Part shown: positions 1 to 12,532 of the stretch, in pieces
Layout: each line of letters begins with the position of its first letter
How positions within the stretch are numbered: position 1 is the stretch's first letter
From: Enoplosus armatus
Lineage: Eukaryota; Chordata; Actinopteri; Centrarchiformes; Enoplosidae
Length of the DNA stretch: 64,000 bases
Assembly: GCF_043641665.1 (NCBI RefSeq)
Contig: NC_092192.1
Span: 22,954,978-23,018,977, forward strand
Direction: 5' to 3'
Translations under genes and position numbers: made by a program
Notes under the pieces: model-generated
The model's input: only the letters and a program-made list of their open reading frames with translations
What the model was told of the DNA's origin: nothing
The model's database searches: none

Positions 1-2598
1 ACAGACAGTGTTAATCCAGGTTAACTGCAGAAATGGCAATCATACAACATCCGATTCGAGATATTTCCCAATTATGTCTATATATACATATGCCTGTGGG
101 TACATATATGCGGCACCTTATGTGAGTTAAACAATAAATGAAATAGTAAAATAAAACCAATACAGTATTCCTCGTACCTCAGGAATCTTTCCACCAGCTT
201 GCCGTCGCCGCAAATCAGAACGCGCCGTGAAATGAGCTAAAATTTCCGGTGCAAAGAAGAGCGCCGTCTTAGGGTTTGGTGCCATTAGGCAATTCAGCGG
301 AATTTCTGTGACATTTTACCATGCGGCGTGCGGCGGGGAGGCTTTTGTAGATGCTGAATAGGCTGCCAATCTCAGCAATCACCCCACTTGTTTGCGGCGA
401 TCATGTGAACGACGATTTAGCCTTTTTTTCCCTATCAAAAGGGGCCACTCTGACTAATAAACAGCCCCCGTGTGTGACAAAATGAAGTCAATAGGCACAA
501 TACACCTCTCAGCATTATCAAACTGTACGGCGCTGCCAAAGTACCTCCCTGCAGTTAAACAAACGCGCAGGTCCGACACGTCAACAGTGCTGCCACCAAT
601 TTCCTGTCATTCACAAAACACTGACGCGTAAACAATATAAAGACCTTTTTTTTTAAGTCTGAGTAAAGTAAGCACATGCTGCGCAATTAGAGGGTTCGCG
701 TTGACGGGGGGGGGACGAACGCTGAGCTCCCAGACGGCAATCTGGGTAGACGGAGGTGTGCGTTGTGTACTCTCCCAGTGAAATGACTGACTCTTCTTAT
801 CATCATAAGGATGGCGGGAGTTGACCATATGCAGTGAAACGATGTAACAGTCGCTGCCCTGATTGAAAGTCAGACTAATTAACGCTCTCCTGTTGAATCC
901 GCTCTGGGAGGGTGTCCATCACGCGCTCGGGGAGTCAAGGGTCGGCGAGACCAGGAGACAGGAGGGTCTAGCAATTGAAAAAAAGGGAAAGAGAAAAGTC
1001 ACCGTCCATAGTGCGGATCGTGGCAATTTCCCAAAAGAAATAGTCCCTTTCAGATGCTGGAATGAAAGAGCTAAAAGCAGTCCAGGGGCATTAGTCTTAG
1101 AAATAAGGCCAAGCTAATGAGGGTTAAGTCAAATATCACTTGCAGTCCCTCATAAAAGACCTTGGCGTGGAGGTTTGAAGGTGCAATGTTCTCTTGGGAT
1201 ATTTCTGTCAAATTTACACGCGCAGATGGAAAATGAGGTTGCCGTCGTAGGGATGAATTAGGCCATCTAAACCGTGAATTACAAATTGGAGAGGAAATTG
1301 TCAAACTCATTTTGACCTGCAAGAGAGGCCTCGGAGTCGTGCTGAAGAAAGGCGCAGTTGGCAGCCCAAATTATGCAGGGGCTTATTTTCTATAGATTAC
1401 ATTGTTCCACCACTAGTCAAAAGAACACCACAGTTAGGCCACTAATGTGAGAAAGACTGATCTATTGTGCCGCGGTAGCTTGTTGCTGAATGTATAATTA
1501 TGAAGCCAACATGTGACGTCTATTTGTTTAGCATTTTGGGGGGGGGGGGGGTCTTCAGAGATTTCCCCTCTGTTTTGTGATGCAAAATGGATCCCAATTA
1601 GTCCCTGCGCCTCTCTTCATTCTCACCTACTTCCTTCATATTAATTAACACAGCAAACAAGAATTGACTAGACAAACACGGGCCGGCCCCTCAGTTAAAT
1701 GCCAAATACCAGGGACTTGTACCAGGGCGTGCGGTTTTCAGCCTCGTAAAGTGAGGCAAGGCGCCGGCTGTGGGAGCAAGCCAAATCAATCTTCATTAAA
1801 AATGCCTTTTTTCGGGCTTTGTGCCAAAAGTGGTATCTCGAGAGAGGCAGAGAGGGAGCATCTTTAGATCCCTGCAAAGCAGCGAGAGCAGGTAAACCTT
1901 AATGCACGTCTCTGTGTTTCAAGTTCAAACAAAGCACGAGTCCCCGCTGACCTCCCGCTGGATTCCACCACATTCTGACAAATCACAGAGCTTTCCCAAT
2001 GAGACGCTGACCTTGGTTTTGAAGAATTAAGACGGTAAATGCTGATGTGCTGAGTTGTGGGTCGCCGTGCGCTTATTGCAAAGCCCTTTGTCAAGGCTGG
2101 GCATTTTCACCGAGGAGCAGAACGGCTTCTGGCGGAATGCGGGGAGCATTCAAGGCCTCGGCACTGAAGGCATGAAGCGTAAGTGCAAAGAAAGAAAAAA
2201 AAAAGAAGAATATTTAGGCCTGAAAATCCAGCTGCTACAGACGGTGTATTGTTCATAAATGACAGCAGAATGGCTCCTCGGCTGCAGGACAACCCCCCCC
2301 CCCACCCCACTCCCCAATCCCGCCAGAAGCAAGCTCTCGTTTCATGCTGGAGTCCACCATATTACACAGGGGTCACTGGGGTCGGCAGCGCCCGTCTCGC
2401 CCTCGTGCCCGTTGTTGATAAGCAGCTTTCAAGTGTATCCAGCGGGGAGAAACCCGTTGCCCTTGCCTCTTCCTCTCCCGCCCCGGCTCGAATTGATCTG
2501 GCGGACGCAAGTCGGCAGGATGATCAAGTGGCTCATTAAGCAGAAGAGGAATTAGGTCTGAGTGTGTCAGACAGGAGAGAGCGGCGTGGCTGCCCTCC

Positions 2599-2614
2599 GG
2601 GGGGGGGGGGGGGG
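2599..2614 (+). repeat. Poly-G run (16 G)
   Basis: Uninterrupted G16 on the + strand, inside otherwise mixed sequence. It is one of many G/C mononucleotide runs in this window and could form a G-quadruplex. Confidence 0.95.
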
Positions 2615-3763
2615 CGTCTTGCGTGGCTTCCCATCGCGTGACACCTGCGCTCTCAGAAGGAGCTTGTGCTTGCCCCTGCAACCCGGAACGCGACATCATT
2701 CCTCAAGGGCGACCGGGACGTTCGCCGGATACTTCGTGCGGGCCGCAGAAAAATTGAGCCCGGCGCCTAAATACATATGCTCTTGGGGGGAGACGAAAAA
2801 GGTCAGTTTTTGCATGATGAAAATACGAGGAAGTCCTACAGGAAGAACATATTCATTTAAAGAGACACCCTTACTGTGAGGTAGTGGCGCAATACCCTGC
2901 ACTGACGAACCTTATCTCCTTCTCTTATCTACATCTGTTTCCCAGGAAACTCCAGAGGTTTAAAGAGACACCCAAATGTGGAGGGGAGAGGGGATTAATA
3001 CAAGATTAATACCAGGCTACGCTGCAGGTCACAGGTCTCCAGCATCCCCTGTAAGTCTCGCTGAACTCGATTTAGAGAAGAGAGTTCGTCGGCAGGTACT
3101 CCCGCTCGACAAGGCGACATCCATTATTTCTCCTCCCGCTGCTATTGGTAACATTAACTGTGCAGTCTACACTCATCTGCTATCTCCCAGCACAGATACT
3201 GGAACAAATTGTCTTCGCAAATAAAGGCATCACCGAGACGTCCGCTTCTTTGAGTGCAACAACAGCACCGCTGTGTTACCAGGAGTAAAATGGAAACATT
3301 AATGTTGCTTAAGAAACGCTGCATAGAAGGAGCTACCTCGCCGAGCACCCTCCGCTGAATATTTGGAGAATAATCACTCCGTTCACCTTTTTTTTTCGGC
3401 TGCAGGGGGCCAGAGCCGCACTGTAAACACGCTCGCTGCATAATTGCCACGTCTTGAAAAAGGGGAATACTTCTGAAGTATTTGGCAAATAAACACAATG
3501 GTTTCTCTTTGAAGCGAGCCCTACTTGGCGGGAGCTGTGACACACATACGCAGCGCGCGAGGGAGAGAACGAAGTGGCCAGACAGCGAGGACAACAATCC
3601 CAGAGTGTCCTTCCAGCCATATCTGCCCTCAGATATGGACACAGACGCGGGGGGATGGCCCGGCGGAGCCTGGTGCACAGCCATCCTCGCTCTGACAATA
3701 CGTCTGATGTCGGCCCAAGATGCACAAAGGGTGAAGAGGCTCAAACCCTCAGCAGATGGGGGA

Positions 3764-3765
<2 letters not shown>

Positions 3766-3797
<32 letters not shown>
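3766..3797 (+). repeat. (TC)16 microsatellite
   Basis: Perfect TC dinucleotide tract of 32 nt, followed by 'acagtgcacacg'. An open frame reads through it as a Leu-Ser repeat, which marks that frame as a by-product of the microsatellite rather than a gene. Confidence 0.95.
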
Positions 3798-3800
<3 letters not shown>

Positions 3801-4283
3801 GTGCACACGTTGCACATAGAAAACCAGAAGAAGTTATGCTATTGCTTCACTTTTTACCTGAGAGCGCTTGGACACCAAATCATCTAGATGGCTGCGGCAA
3901 TCCATGCTGACATTTTAGCACGCATTGCCTTGAGTGATGGGAAGAAGAGAAGTGATGACCAATTGGCTTTTTGAGTGTTTGTTGTTTGTTTTTTTGGAGT
4001 TACTTCAGGTACACTAAGCAACAGTGGAGGGATTATTTTAGCCATAAGCTACACTGAACAGTTCTTCACGGACCAAAACCGTCTAGAATTAGCAAAAGTA
4101 GTCCCTTCTTGTTCATAACACTTGTCTCTGCTGATTATGTCATCATGTAACATTTTTGATTATTCTCTAAACTTAGCCACATGCTGTGTTGTTTACAATA
4201 ACTCTACTGCCGGTTGCGACCTCAGCAGTCTCTGATTCAATCACAAAGTGTTCCCCACATAAGCCTCAGGGGGAATCAGAACT

Positions 4284-4318
4284 GTATATACAGTATATAT
4301 ATATATATTTTTTTTTTT
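4284..4318 (+). repeat. TA-rich tract running into poly-T
   Basis: A broken TA repeat (tatatacagtatatatatat) merges into a run of 11 T. It is low-complexity AT sequence with no other feature. Confidence 0.85.
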
Positions 4319-5700
4319 CCACCTGTTATCCAGCCGCTGGGCATTTTTCTGATCTCACGCGTGTCTACTGTCTGGCAGGAATGATGCAATGTTTGCGCAG
4401 TGGGGAAAGCCAGTGTTCAAACCCAGCCTTTCCGCGGACCGTTCCGTTGCTGCTGTGCACAGTCTGGGAAAATGTTAGGACTTCAGCGTTGGATTTTGCC
4501 CCAGCAAAGCCTCATTACCATTTCCAGGGCAGACAGTTCACGTTTGCGGAAGCACAAAAACACCTTTGAAAATGCAACGGTTAGAAATAACATTTAGATT
4601 CTGTCCCCCCTGAATTTTGCAGAGAGGGAATGCTTTTCTTGCCAGATTGGGGGAGCAACTGAGCCACTTTCGTTTTGCGTGGGAAAGTTTCCCCCTTCAG
4701 AAAAGTTATAGATCACACTTCGATGACTCGGCCCTTCCTCTCCAATTAGCGTCGAGATGGACGGACTGGGAGGCTGTGTCCGGTCTACCGCGAATTTAAG
4801 AAGAAGAGACAGACAGGTCAGGCTGCTGAGCATGGTAGGCTCGACACCTAATGACTTACAACCCACGCCCCCAAACAAACCGTTTCCATTCAAAAAGCGC
4901 TCGGTTCTGAAGTCACAGCTCTGTGATTGAAGATCAGCCACACGAGTGTCCACCTCTGCTGAACGAAACGTCGTCCAGGACTTTAACCGCGGTCACGGTC
5001 TCGCCGGAGAGGGGCCACGCATCCCCTTCCCAGCGCCTGAGGACAAACTCGGTCATGACAATTTCTAATACATATCTGACATTGTCTCATTGTTCCAACA
5101 AGGTTGAAGTGTTTACCGTTGTCGAAATGCCGCTATTGCTCTCGGTGGTGCATGTCAAGTATTAGAATGACGCCTATGGCCAACACGCAGCGGGTGTGCT
5201 GGTGTGGGAGTCATATCCGACAGGTGATTTTAATGACGGCAAATATTCCATAACCTTTACGTACTCCTCCGATGAAAGGATTTTGGAAGCCGAACAAGGG
5301 AACACGCTTGCAAGGTCAGGACTGGCACTGTGTTACGTTAGAAAGTATTGAGTTCCAGTCAGACAGAGAGCGGCGTCTACTTTGAAACGCGCGAACAATT
5401 CAAGCCTTGACAACTTTGTTTCCCTTTGATTTCAGCTCGTGACTGACCTTTGTTCATTTCATTTCACTTTGCAAATGTAAAATCTTGCACGACGGCTACT
5501 TTGATTAATTTTTACGCGTTCCAGTTCCCATTCACTCGGCTCGCCACGTGGCCACATTCAGCGGCAGAATGGACCCAATTCTTCGCCAGGTGGACTATTA
5601 TGCTGTGGAACCGGTCCCCGTAATTACCGGTGCAATGACTTAATGATAATGAATTAACAACTTCAAATAACCCACTTAATATGCCATTTGGGTCTTGAGA

Positions 5701-5704
<4 letters not shown>

Positions 5705-5731
<27 letters not shown>
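5705..5731 (+). repeat. Poly-T run (27 T)
   Basis: Uninterrupted T27 followed by 'aaaaagg'. On the minus strand this is a poly-A tail-like tract. The sequence on its + strand right side (a retro-insert body would lie there) was not recognisable as a SINE or processed copy, so only the homopolymer is called. Confidence 0.95.
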
Positions 5732-5738
<7 letters not shown>

Positions 5739-6468
5739 TTGCCGGAGAGTTCAGATGTAGAAAATTTGAATATTCTGCAGCATTCAACAGTTCACTGAAC
5801 TACTGTAAGCTCGGGAGTCTGAAAAGTCACAATAGAAGTTATGTCACTGCCTTTATGGTAGAAAAAGTAAAGTACTACCACAGTACTTCCACAATGGGCT
5901 GAATATAATAACAAGCCCTGCACAAAGGCCCAAAAGAGTCCAAAACAAATTTAATATTTCATTCTTAACCATGTTTTCCTCAGAACTCAGCCAGCCTGAA
6001 ACGCAACATGCCCACAGCGCAATAACTGACCTGCCACCAGCCTAACAAATACAAATTTCACCGCATGGGGTAACCACTTAATCCTGGTAGGTGGGGAATG
6101 ATGAGAGCCAAATGGGCCGTTGTACTGCGTAGCGGTTGTAACTGTGGGCATATCGACATCGCGGCGGCTGAGATGATCTGCCTGACGAGGGCCAACGACA
6201 CAGTTCAAGGCCAGCGCAATTAAAATGGCATTATAATGACCTACAAGCATCCATGTCGCATTTGAGCGAGCATGCAAATGTGATCCTGTTGAGCATTTAT
6301 TCAAAACACTGAAGAATAATACATATGTAGGGGATCATCCACCACCAAATATCCCTCCATAAGATGTTATTTATAGCTACGAACTCACTAAATTACTCAT
6401 TACCGGGGACTTAAAATTCCTCTGAAACCAATAAGCTCAACACATTACGCATTTAATGAGAAAAAAGA

Positions 6469-6868
6469 GGGGGGTGGGGGGGGTGGGGGGGGGGGATTTA
6501 GTCTGTCCATAATTTGGCATACATGTGGTGAACTATCAAGGATGCATTTCAATACCCCACGCGTGCTCCATCATCAGCAGCCATTATGAAAGGTGAATTT
6601 CCTGGGGGAGGTCACGCATGTTGCGGCGATAACAAGCTCTCCCCATCGCTGTCCCGGGCAGTAATGATGCACACACCACAGTGCACCCACCTCTGGGTGG
6701 TGCGACTGATACCCGAGATTGGGCTTTTCACTTCCAGCTTCAGAGGAGAGAAGGACGCTGCGATCCTTGTTTGACAAGGAAACCAGCCGTTGGCTGTCAG
6801 AGCTCTATCAATCTTTTATTACTCGCAGTCGCAGGAATGAAGAACTCTTTCTCGGAGTCTTTTTTGTC
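6469..6868. other. G-rich patch (6469-6495) and unassigned flank
   Basis: Around 6469-6495 G runs are broken by single T residues (gggtgggggggg type). This is a local G-rich low-complexity patch. The following bases to 6868 show no recognisable gene. Confidence 0.6.
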
Positions 6869-6887
6869 TGTGTGTGTGTGTGTGTGT
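6869..6887 (+). repeat. (TG)n microsatellite
   Basis: Short perfect TG tract, about 9 units, just after a T-rich stretch. Confidence 0.9.
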
Positions 6888-7752
6888 TTCTCTCTCGACA
6901 TTCTCAATACACTAAACACATGCTCCTTTTTCCCACAACCTTGGCCCAATTTACTTATTTCTCCCTGCTCTGCTGGCTCCTGGCGCTTCCAGCGGGTTGA
7001 GCGAGGTCGCGGGCGCTGCTCAATTAAAAATATGAAGTCGTGTGCAATCTCTCTGCGATCGATCCAGAGAGCAAAGTCAGCCCAAGGTGACCCCCCCCCC
7101 GCCCCCCACCATCCCGGACAGTTGATGGCAGTTGTTAAAAAACCAAATATCTTCCACTCTGCTCCACCCATTTGATTCTACGGAGCTCGGCGTGTTGAGG
7201 GCTTCTCTGGTGTGAGGGACGCGGACCACTACAAGTTGCCGGGTGGTTGGGCATGCTAGGCCATAGATTTTCTGACAGATCACAGGGGCCGAGGCGAGCT
7301 TTTGCCCCCACCCCCCACCCCCCCAGTAACGCCACAGTCACTGCCCGAGCCGCTAATTGAATTCGATGCTCCCTCCTTTCCTTTCCCCACTAGGAGCAGG
7401 ATTCCATTTGCATGAAACAGCCCCCCCCCCCGCCTCTATACGCAGTTATTAGGCGGATCTGCAGCGCGGGGGTGTGTGAGCCAAGGTGACAGAAAATTCA
7501 AGGTGCATGGCAGCACAGGCGGCCGTTTCGCAGATGACGAACTCCCTTGCATGTCAGGAGCCGTCAGGGGCCGCCGCTGTTGCCCGGGGCGATGGATCGC
7601 CGAGCGCAGCCATGCGGAGGAGAGTCACCTGCGCCGAGCGAAAAACTCCAGGAGCTGCGAAAGTTCACCGGGACTAAGTGCACACGGGTAAGGACAGATG
7701 GATGTGATGCTGAGGTTTATTGCCTGATCATTAAATCAAGCGTTTGGGCCCC

Positions 7753-7802
7753 GGAGGGGGGGGGGGGGGGGGGGGAGGAAGAAAAAAAGAAGAAGAAGAA
7801 AG
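7753..7802 (+). repeat. 50-nt polypurine block with G20
   Basis: Fifty consecutive purines: GGA, then a run of 20 G (7756-7775), then GA-rich sequence ending in AAG units. Such homopurine-homopyrimidine blocks can form triplex or quadruplex structures. No coding role is visible, although a frame passes through it as Gly, Glu and Lys homopolymers. Confidence 0.9.
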
Positions 7803-8606
7803 CGTACCATTAGCAGTTAAAAAGGTTTAATTATGACACTCAGTAATGAGTGAAGACGGAATGTGATACGTGAAGATCTCGTGCAATTTCCTGAAGTAGG
7901 AGTCTGCCCTCTGTAGCACATCTTTCAGACTATTAAAAGCTGCTGGGGATGTTGATATAATACAGTGCACCAGTGCTCTTCACGTGCTGAGTGATCTCAC
8001 CATTTGGCTTTGGAATCTTCTCCCCTTTCCAAAATCGCTAGATGAACACATTAATGCCGCACGACATTTGCTCTTTTCCCGTTTTTGCCAGTAGCGCATC
8101 ATTTTGTTCCACCGTTCAATCGCAATTACCGTAAAGCCATTATGTTACATGAAAGAGGCGAGACCCCCCCCCCCCCCACCCCATAGGCACGGGTGCCTTT
8201 GTTCAACATTTACATAACATCTCCTCATTACAATCTCTCCAAACTGTAAATCCGAAATCCCTGTCGACACAGACCGCGGCCACCGAGGAATTCGCCAATA
8301 GCTTGTTGTGCTCAGACCGTCGATTTTCAAACGAACATTCAATTATGAAATGAGACCCGCCATATGGCACAGTGGGCTGTGCGCTGTCTGTCCCATAATG
8401 CCATTGCTTATGATCACCGCACACACGCTGTGCTTTGTTCACAAATCCTCAATTTGTGGAGGGGGATTTGGTTGCGTTGAAGTCCAAAGTCGCCGGATGT
8501 GTTGGGTGACAACATTTCCTCACCACGCGAACAGAAAGCTGAATCCGGACGGCGTTACGTTTCCTCCCAAATGTATGAAAATGAGTTGAGTGTGAACGTG
8601 AGACAG

Positions 8607-8626
8607 CCCCCCCCCCCCCCCCCCCC
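8607..8626 (+). repeat. Poly-C run (20 C)
   Basis: Uninterrupted C20 followed by 'gcccgccc'. The minus strand is G20. Confidence 0.95.
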
Positions 8627-8822
8627 GCCCGCCCAATCTTAACATTTTTGTTTGGCGAGTATCACAACCGAAATAATGTATGAACCCGATGGTCAAAAGA
8701 GGCATTCGTCCATGAAAAGGTTTAGGTTAGGATGAGGTACTGTGTGGGGAGCTTAGACCTGAACCTGCCTTGTGAAAACTCAAACTGGCAGGGAAACACA
8801 GGAATACAATTTCTCTGTGCCC

Positions 8823-8823
<1 letters not shown>

Positions 8824-8878
<55 letters not shown>
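8824..8878 (+). repeat. (AC)27 microsatellite
   Basis: Perfect AC dinucleotide tract of about 55 nt, the longest CA-type microsatellite in the window. A complementary-type (GT)n tract lies 100 nt downstream at 8982-9010, so the two tracts could pair as an inverted repeat. Confidence 0.97.
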
Positions 8879-8880
<2 letters not shown>

Positions 8881-8979
8881 CTACAGCTCACAGTTGCCAT
8901 TGCCATCGCTTCCACACAGTGTTTGCGACAGTGACATGACAGCACTCTTTTATGACTCCCTTATATTCCCCTATAGTGA

Positions 8980-8981
<2 letters not shown>

Positions 8982-9010
<29 letters not shown>
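8982..9010 (+). repeat. (GT)n microsatellite
   Basis: Perfect GT tract of about 14 units. It is the reverse complement in type of the (AC)27 tract at 8824-8878. Confidence 0.95.
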
Positions 9011-9115
9011 CCAGGAATCATGGAGAGGACCTCCTGTCAAGCGTTAGCCTGAGGCTTCCCCTCCCTCACGTCAAGCTAGATAACCACCAGAACCTCACGG
9101 GAAGCAGAGAGACAT

Positions 9116-9150
<35 letters not shown>

Positions 9151-9158
9151 AAAAAAAA
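9116..9158 (+). repeat. (GA)n followed by poly-A, polypurine tract
   Basis: A (GA)13 tract at 9121-9146 runs straight into 12 A. The whole 43 nt is purine. More A/G-rich sequence continues to about 9210 with a few interruptions. Confidence 0.93.
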
Positions 9159-10075
9159 CACAGACGGACACAAAAAGAAGTGGAAAAAAAAAAAGAAAAG
9201 AAAGAAAAAAGACGAGCTTTCCAGGAAGGCTAGATTATGTCATTTCCTCGAGATAAGCTATCACGCCCCAAATGTCATTTTCCCCCCCGCATGGAGATGT
9301 GAGCATTGTGTTCGCATCACCTGATGCTTCTGCAGCGCCGGGCAACAGGTGATGGTAACTTTTTCTTTTTTTAAATCGCTGTCAGCGTGTCCTTGACTGT
9401 GCATCTAGAATGAGATCCCTTTGCCACACATATAAAGGCTTTAATCTTTTAAGTGCATGGGAAACTCTAATGGCGGGAAATGCGCGGGGGGGGGGTTGGG
9501 GGTCGCAGTGAACCTGTGCGTCTGACGGTGTTCGCAGAGTCTTAAAACCAGACCATTTTATGACTTTTTCCTTGCGTAGGAAGGGAATGCAGCGCCTGAT
9601 TCTTCTCAAATGTCCCCGCTATCCTACAAACGTGTCTCAATTCATGGGTTCAAGAAGAAAAAAAAGGTGCTATATCCATAATTTCTCTTTTCTTTTTTTT
9701 TTTAAATGAACAAAAACTTAAGAGAGGATGACAGTATTGCACGCCGACACACCCGTTTGATGGCGGGGCGCCGCTGGCCAAACATCGCCGGTGTTTGTAC
9801 GGCCGTTATCAGACAACAGAGCTATCAATTTCGGTTACATTACCCTCAGCGCCAGAGAGCCATCTGAATATCACACCGAGCGGCAGGAACTGTTCCTTTC
9901 AGTTTGCCTCCGTCCTCGTCGCCAAACAGCAAACGGGTCAATAACCCATCATTATAGAGCTTCACACTTGGCTGGCCGCAAATTGACTGCCTGAAGGATT
10001 AAGGAGAAAGGCAATGATGCCGGCGCCGGGGATGAGACAACATTGCTCATCTTCTCAACCTACTGAAGAAAAAAA

Positions 10076-10104
10076 CAACAACAACAACAACAAAAAAAAA
10101 AAAA
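10076..10104 (+). repeat. (CAA)6 and poly-A
   Basis: Six CAA units pass into 12 A. A-rich low-complexity sequence. Confidence 0.9.
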
Positions 10105-12510
10105 CCCGGGGTTATCCGAAAATGCTGGAGTTTGGCTGAAGAAAGAGAAGGCCGCGTGACGGCACATAATCCCGCTTTATTGTTGGGAAAGCAGGGAGGG
10201 CATGCTCTGACCTGGATCAATGTCCTGTCAGTGTGCAACGGAAAGCCGAGGAAAGTGGTGGTGAGCGGGTCAAAGTCACGCATCAGGCGGAGCCGCGTTC
10301 GAATTGCGCATTTCGATCCGTCCTCGACAAGGTTGTCAGCAGGAATGTGCCAGACTCTCCGCAAATCTGCAATCCGAGACGGAATATTATGGGGACAGGT
10401 TTCAGTCAGCACTCCCAAGGGGGGCCCGCGTCCAGCGCTTGTTTACTTGTTTGGTATGCAAGCACGCTTTACGCGGAATTTATATGGACCACACCGGCAG
10501 GGGTGGGGTGTTCCACGAGGCGTCCCGACAAGCTTCTGGTAACAATATGAGGCAACTTGTTTTTCCGATGAATAAGTCATCTACCGCAGATCGGCCTGCT
10601 GCCTCACTGATCAGTGACTTACCAACAAGAGTCTGGGTATGCTTGGCTAATGTGGAACATGGCTGAAGCTGTACAAAATGCTCGGGCCGCTAAGCAAATC
10701 GGACCGATACAAGTCCATTTTGCACTGAACCTCCAAACACTGACAATGAAATCCGACTCCTTTGCATCGAAACCGTCTCCACCGGCTATGAGTTGCTCGT
10801 ACTGGTCGGCCAGATTTTTTTGCTTCGATAACGTCCTATCATCTCATTTCACAATATTTTCATATTGATATGAATGATCATGAACAAATTATGACTGAAA
10901 ACTAACAACAGCAAGTAGTTTTTTTTTTTTTTAGTAGTTTAGTTCTGCATAATTTAACACAGAGCAATGGACTGTAATGCAGTGAACGTTATATTATTTG
11001 CTACATTGTGATATTGACATCTGATGACAAAACATCCTTCAGTGAAATCGTGAAAGCCTCACTTGTAGCGTGTTCATCACTTCTAGAAGGACGTACCAGC
11101 GGCTGTTCGAACCCAGACCCGCCCTCACAGAGACGGTGACGTCAGCCGACCCCTCCCCGCCATAATTACGATCGCGATTCCTCGTGATGACAGAACACTT
11201 TCGTTCATTCCATCCCGGGATGAAGAGACAGCTATCCCATGATCACAAATCGAAAGCTCGTGTCTTCTTTCCTTTTATTTTTTTTTTTTTTTTTCTTGCT
11301 TCTTTCTTTCATTTGGGGGAGGAAAAAAAAAAAAAAACGTGACAAAGCAGTGAGTGCGGCTTTAATACAGCAGCACATCCCACGGGAAGTCGGAGGGAGT
11401 GGCGGCGGTTGGAGGGGGAACGGGAGCTGTTTCTGATTCGCAGATACCGTTTTATTATCTCTTCGAGTCCCGAGCAAGGCGCTGGCTGAGTGGCCGGCTG
11501 GACGGCTGATGGGGCTAATGGAATTCGAATGCCGGGGCCCTCATCTTTCAGTTGTGATGGCTGGGTGACAGGCCCTGATGGATCGCTGGGGCTGAAGGCT
11601 GGCCTGACAGTCACGCTCGGCTGATGAATTGTGAAATGAGACAGACATACTAACCCCCCCCACCACCACCACCACCACCGCCACCACCCTCCTGGTCAAC
11701 CCCTGCGCCCCTGTGCGATAGTGAGCGCCGTTTGCATGCATCTTCCGCACTGACTTGTTGCTAGGGGAACGTGGGCGGCGGCTCTGCTGGGCCCCAGCCT
11801 TGGGACCTGGCCAAGTTTTGAAGTCTTTCAATGACGGACTGTGGGCATCTATCATGCTGACACCCCTCCTGAGTGTAGTCCTTGCAGTATATCCCCCTTA
11901 AAGAAACTTCTGACGGGTGCGTTATCTACATCACATCGGCACCTACTAAATCACAGGGTGAGCCAAAACAGCTCAAAATGCTCCTGAGGAGCTTCCAATG
12001 GAGCTCCTCGAGAGACTTTTGCCGCTTCTCCTCTTGTGAAGCGGTGGACGCGGAGGTGACGAAGGCCGGGTCCACCAGGGGGGCCGTCTTCCGGCAATAA
12101 TTACGGCGTCTCCCATCATAATCATAAAAAGGCATCATTTAACAGTTTGATGGTGTTGCTTTTATTAGCCAATCTGAGCAGATGGCAGCTGGAGCATCCT
12201 GGATGTTTTTTTTTTTTTAATTTATTTATTTTTTTCTTCTTCCCAGGCCGAGCGCTGAGGATTAATGGGAATAAGCGGGGAGCTGGGGCACGTCAGGAAA
12301 ACCCGCTGCCCGTGGACATCAAAATGAATTATTACGTGTTCATAATCAGGCCCGCGTTTGCATTCTGCTTAATTATCACCCCACCCCACCCTTCCTCTGC
12401 CTCTTCTCCGCGCTAAACCGCCCGCCGCCACCTTTGGGTGGTTTACGCGACCCGCGCAAATGTGGTCAAATTCACTTGACTGAGACGGCGAGAGCGATCC
12501 GTTGATCACC

Positions 12511-12532
12511 AGAGAGAGAGAGAGAGAGAGAG
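12511..12532 (+). repeat. (AG)11 microsatellite
   Basis: Perfect AG tract of 22 nt. Confidence 0.93.

Larger units (their letters stand above)
1..6468. other. Unassigned non-coding sequence with short simple repeats
   Basis: I recognise no gene in this stretch. Open frames on both strands are short, overlap each other and give no familiar protein motif. Visible landmarks are a 9-G run at 706-714, a 14-G run at 1538-1551, a 16-G run at 2599-2614, a (TC)n tract near 3.77 kb, a TA/T tract near 4.3 kb and a 27-T run near 5.7 kb. Around 5862-5905 the text 'aaagtactaccacagtactt' vaguely resembles teleost 'agtacttttactt' repeats, but it is too short to call. The rest is mixed-composition unique-looking DNA. 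Confidence 0.6.

Noticed and set aside
3154..3744. Open frame of 196 codons on the minus strand
   Set aside because: No known motif. A second minus-strand frame overlaps most of it. The cysteine-rich appearance is not tied to any family pattern I know.
11082..11130. Possible Pol III B-box ('gttcgaaccc' text) suggesting a tRNA
   Set aside because: No A box or acceptor stem at the right distance on either strand.
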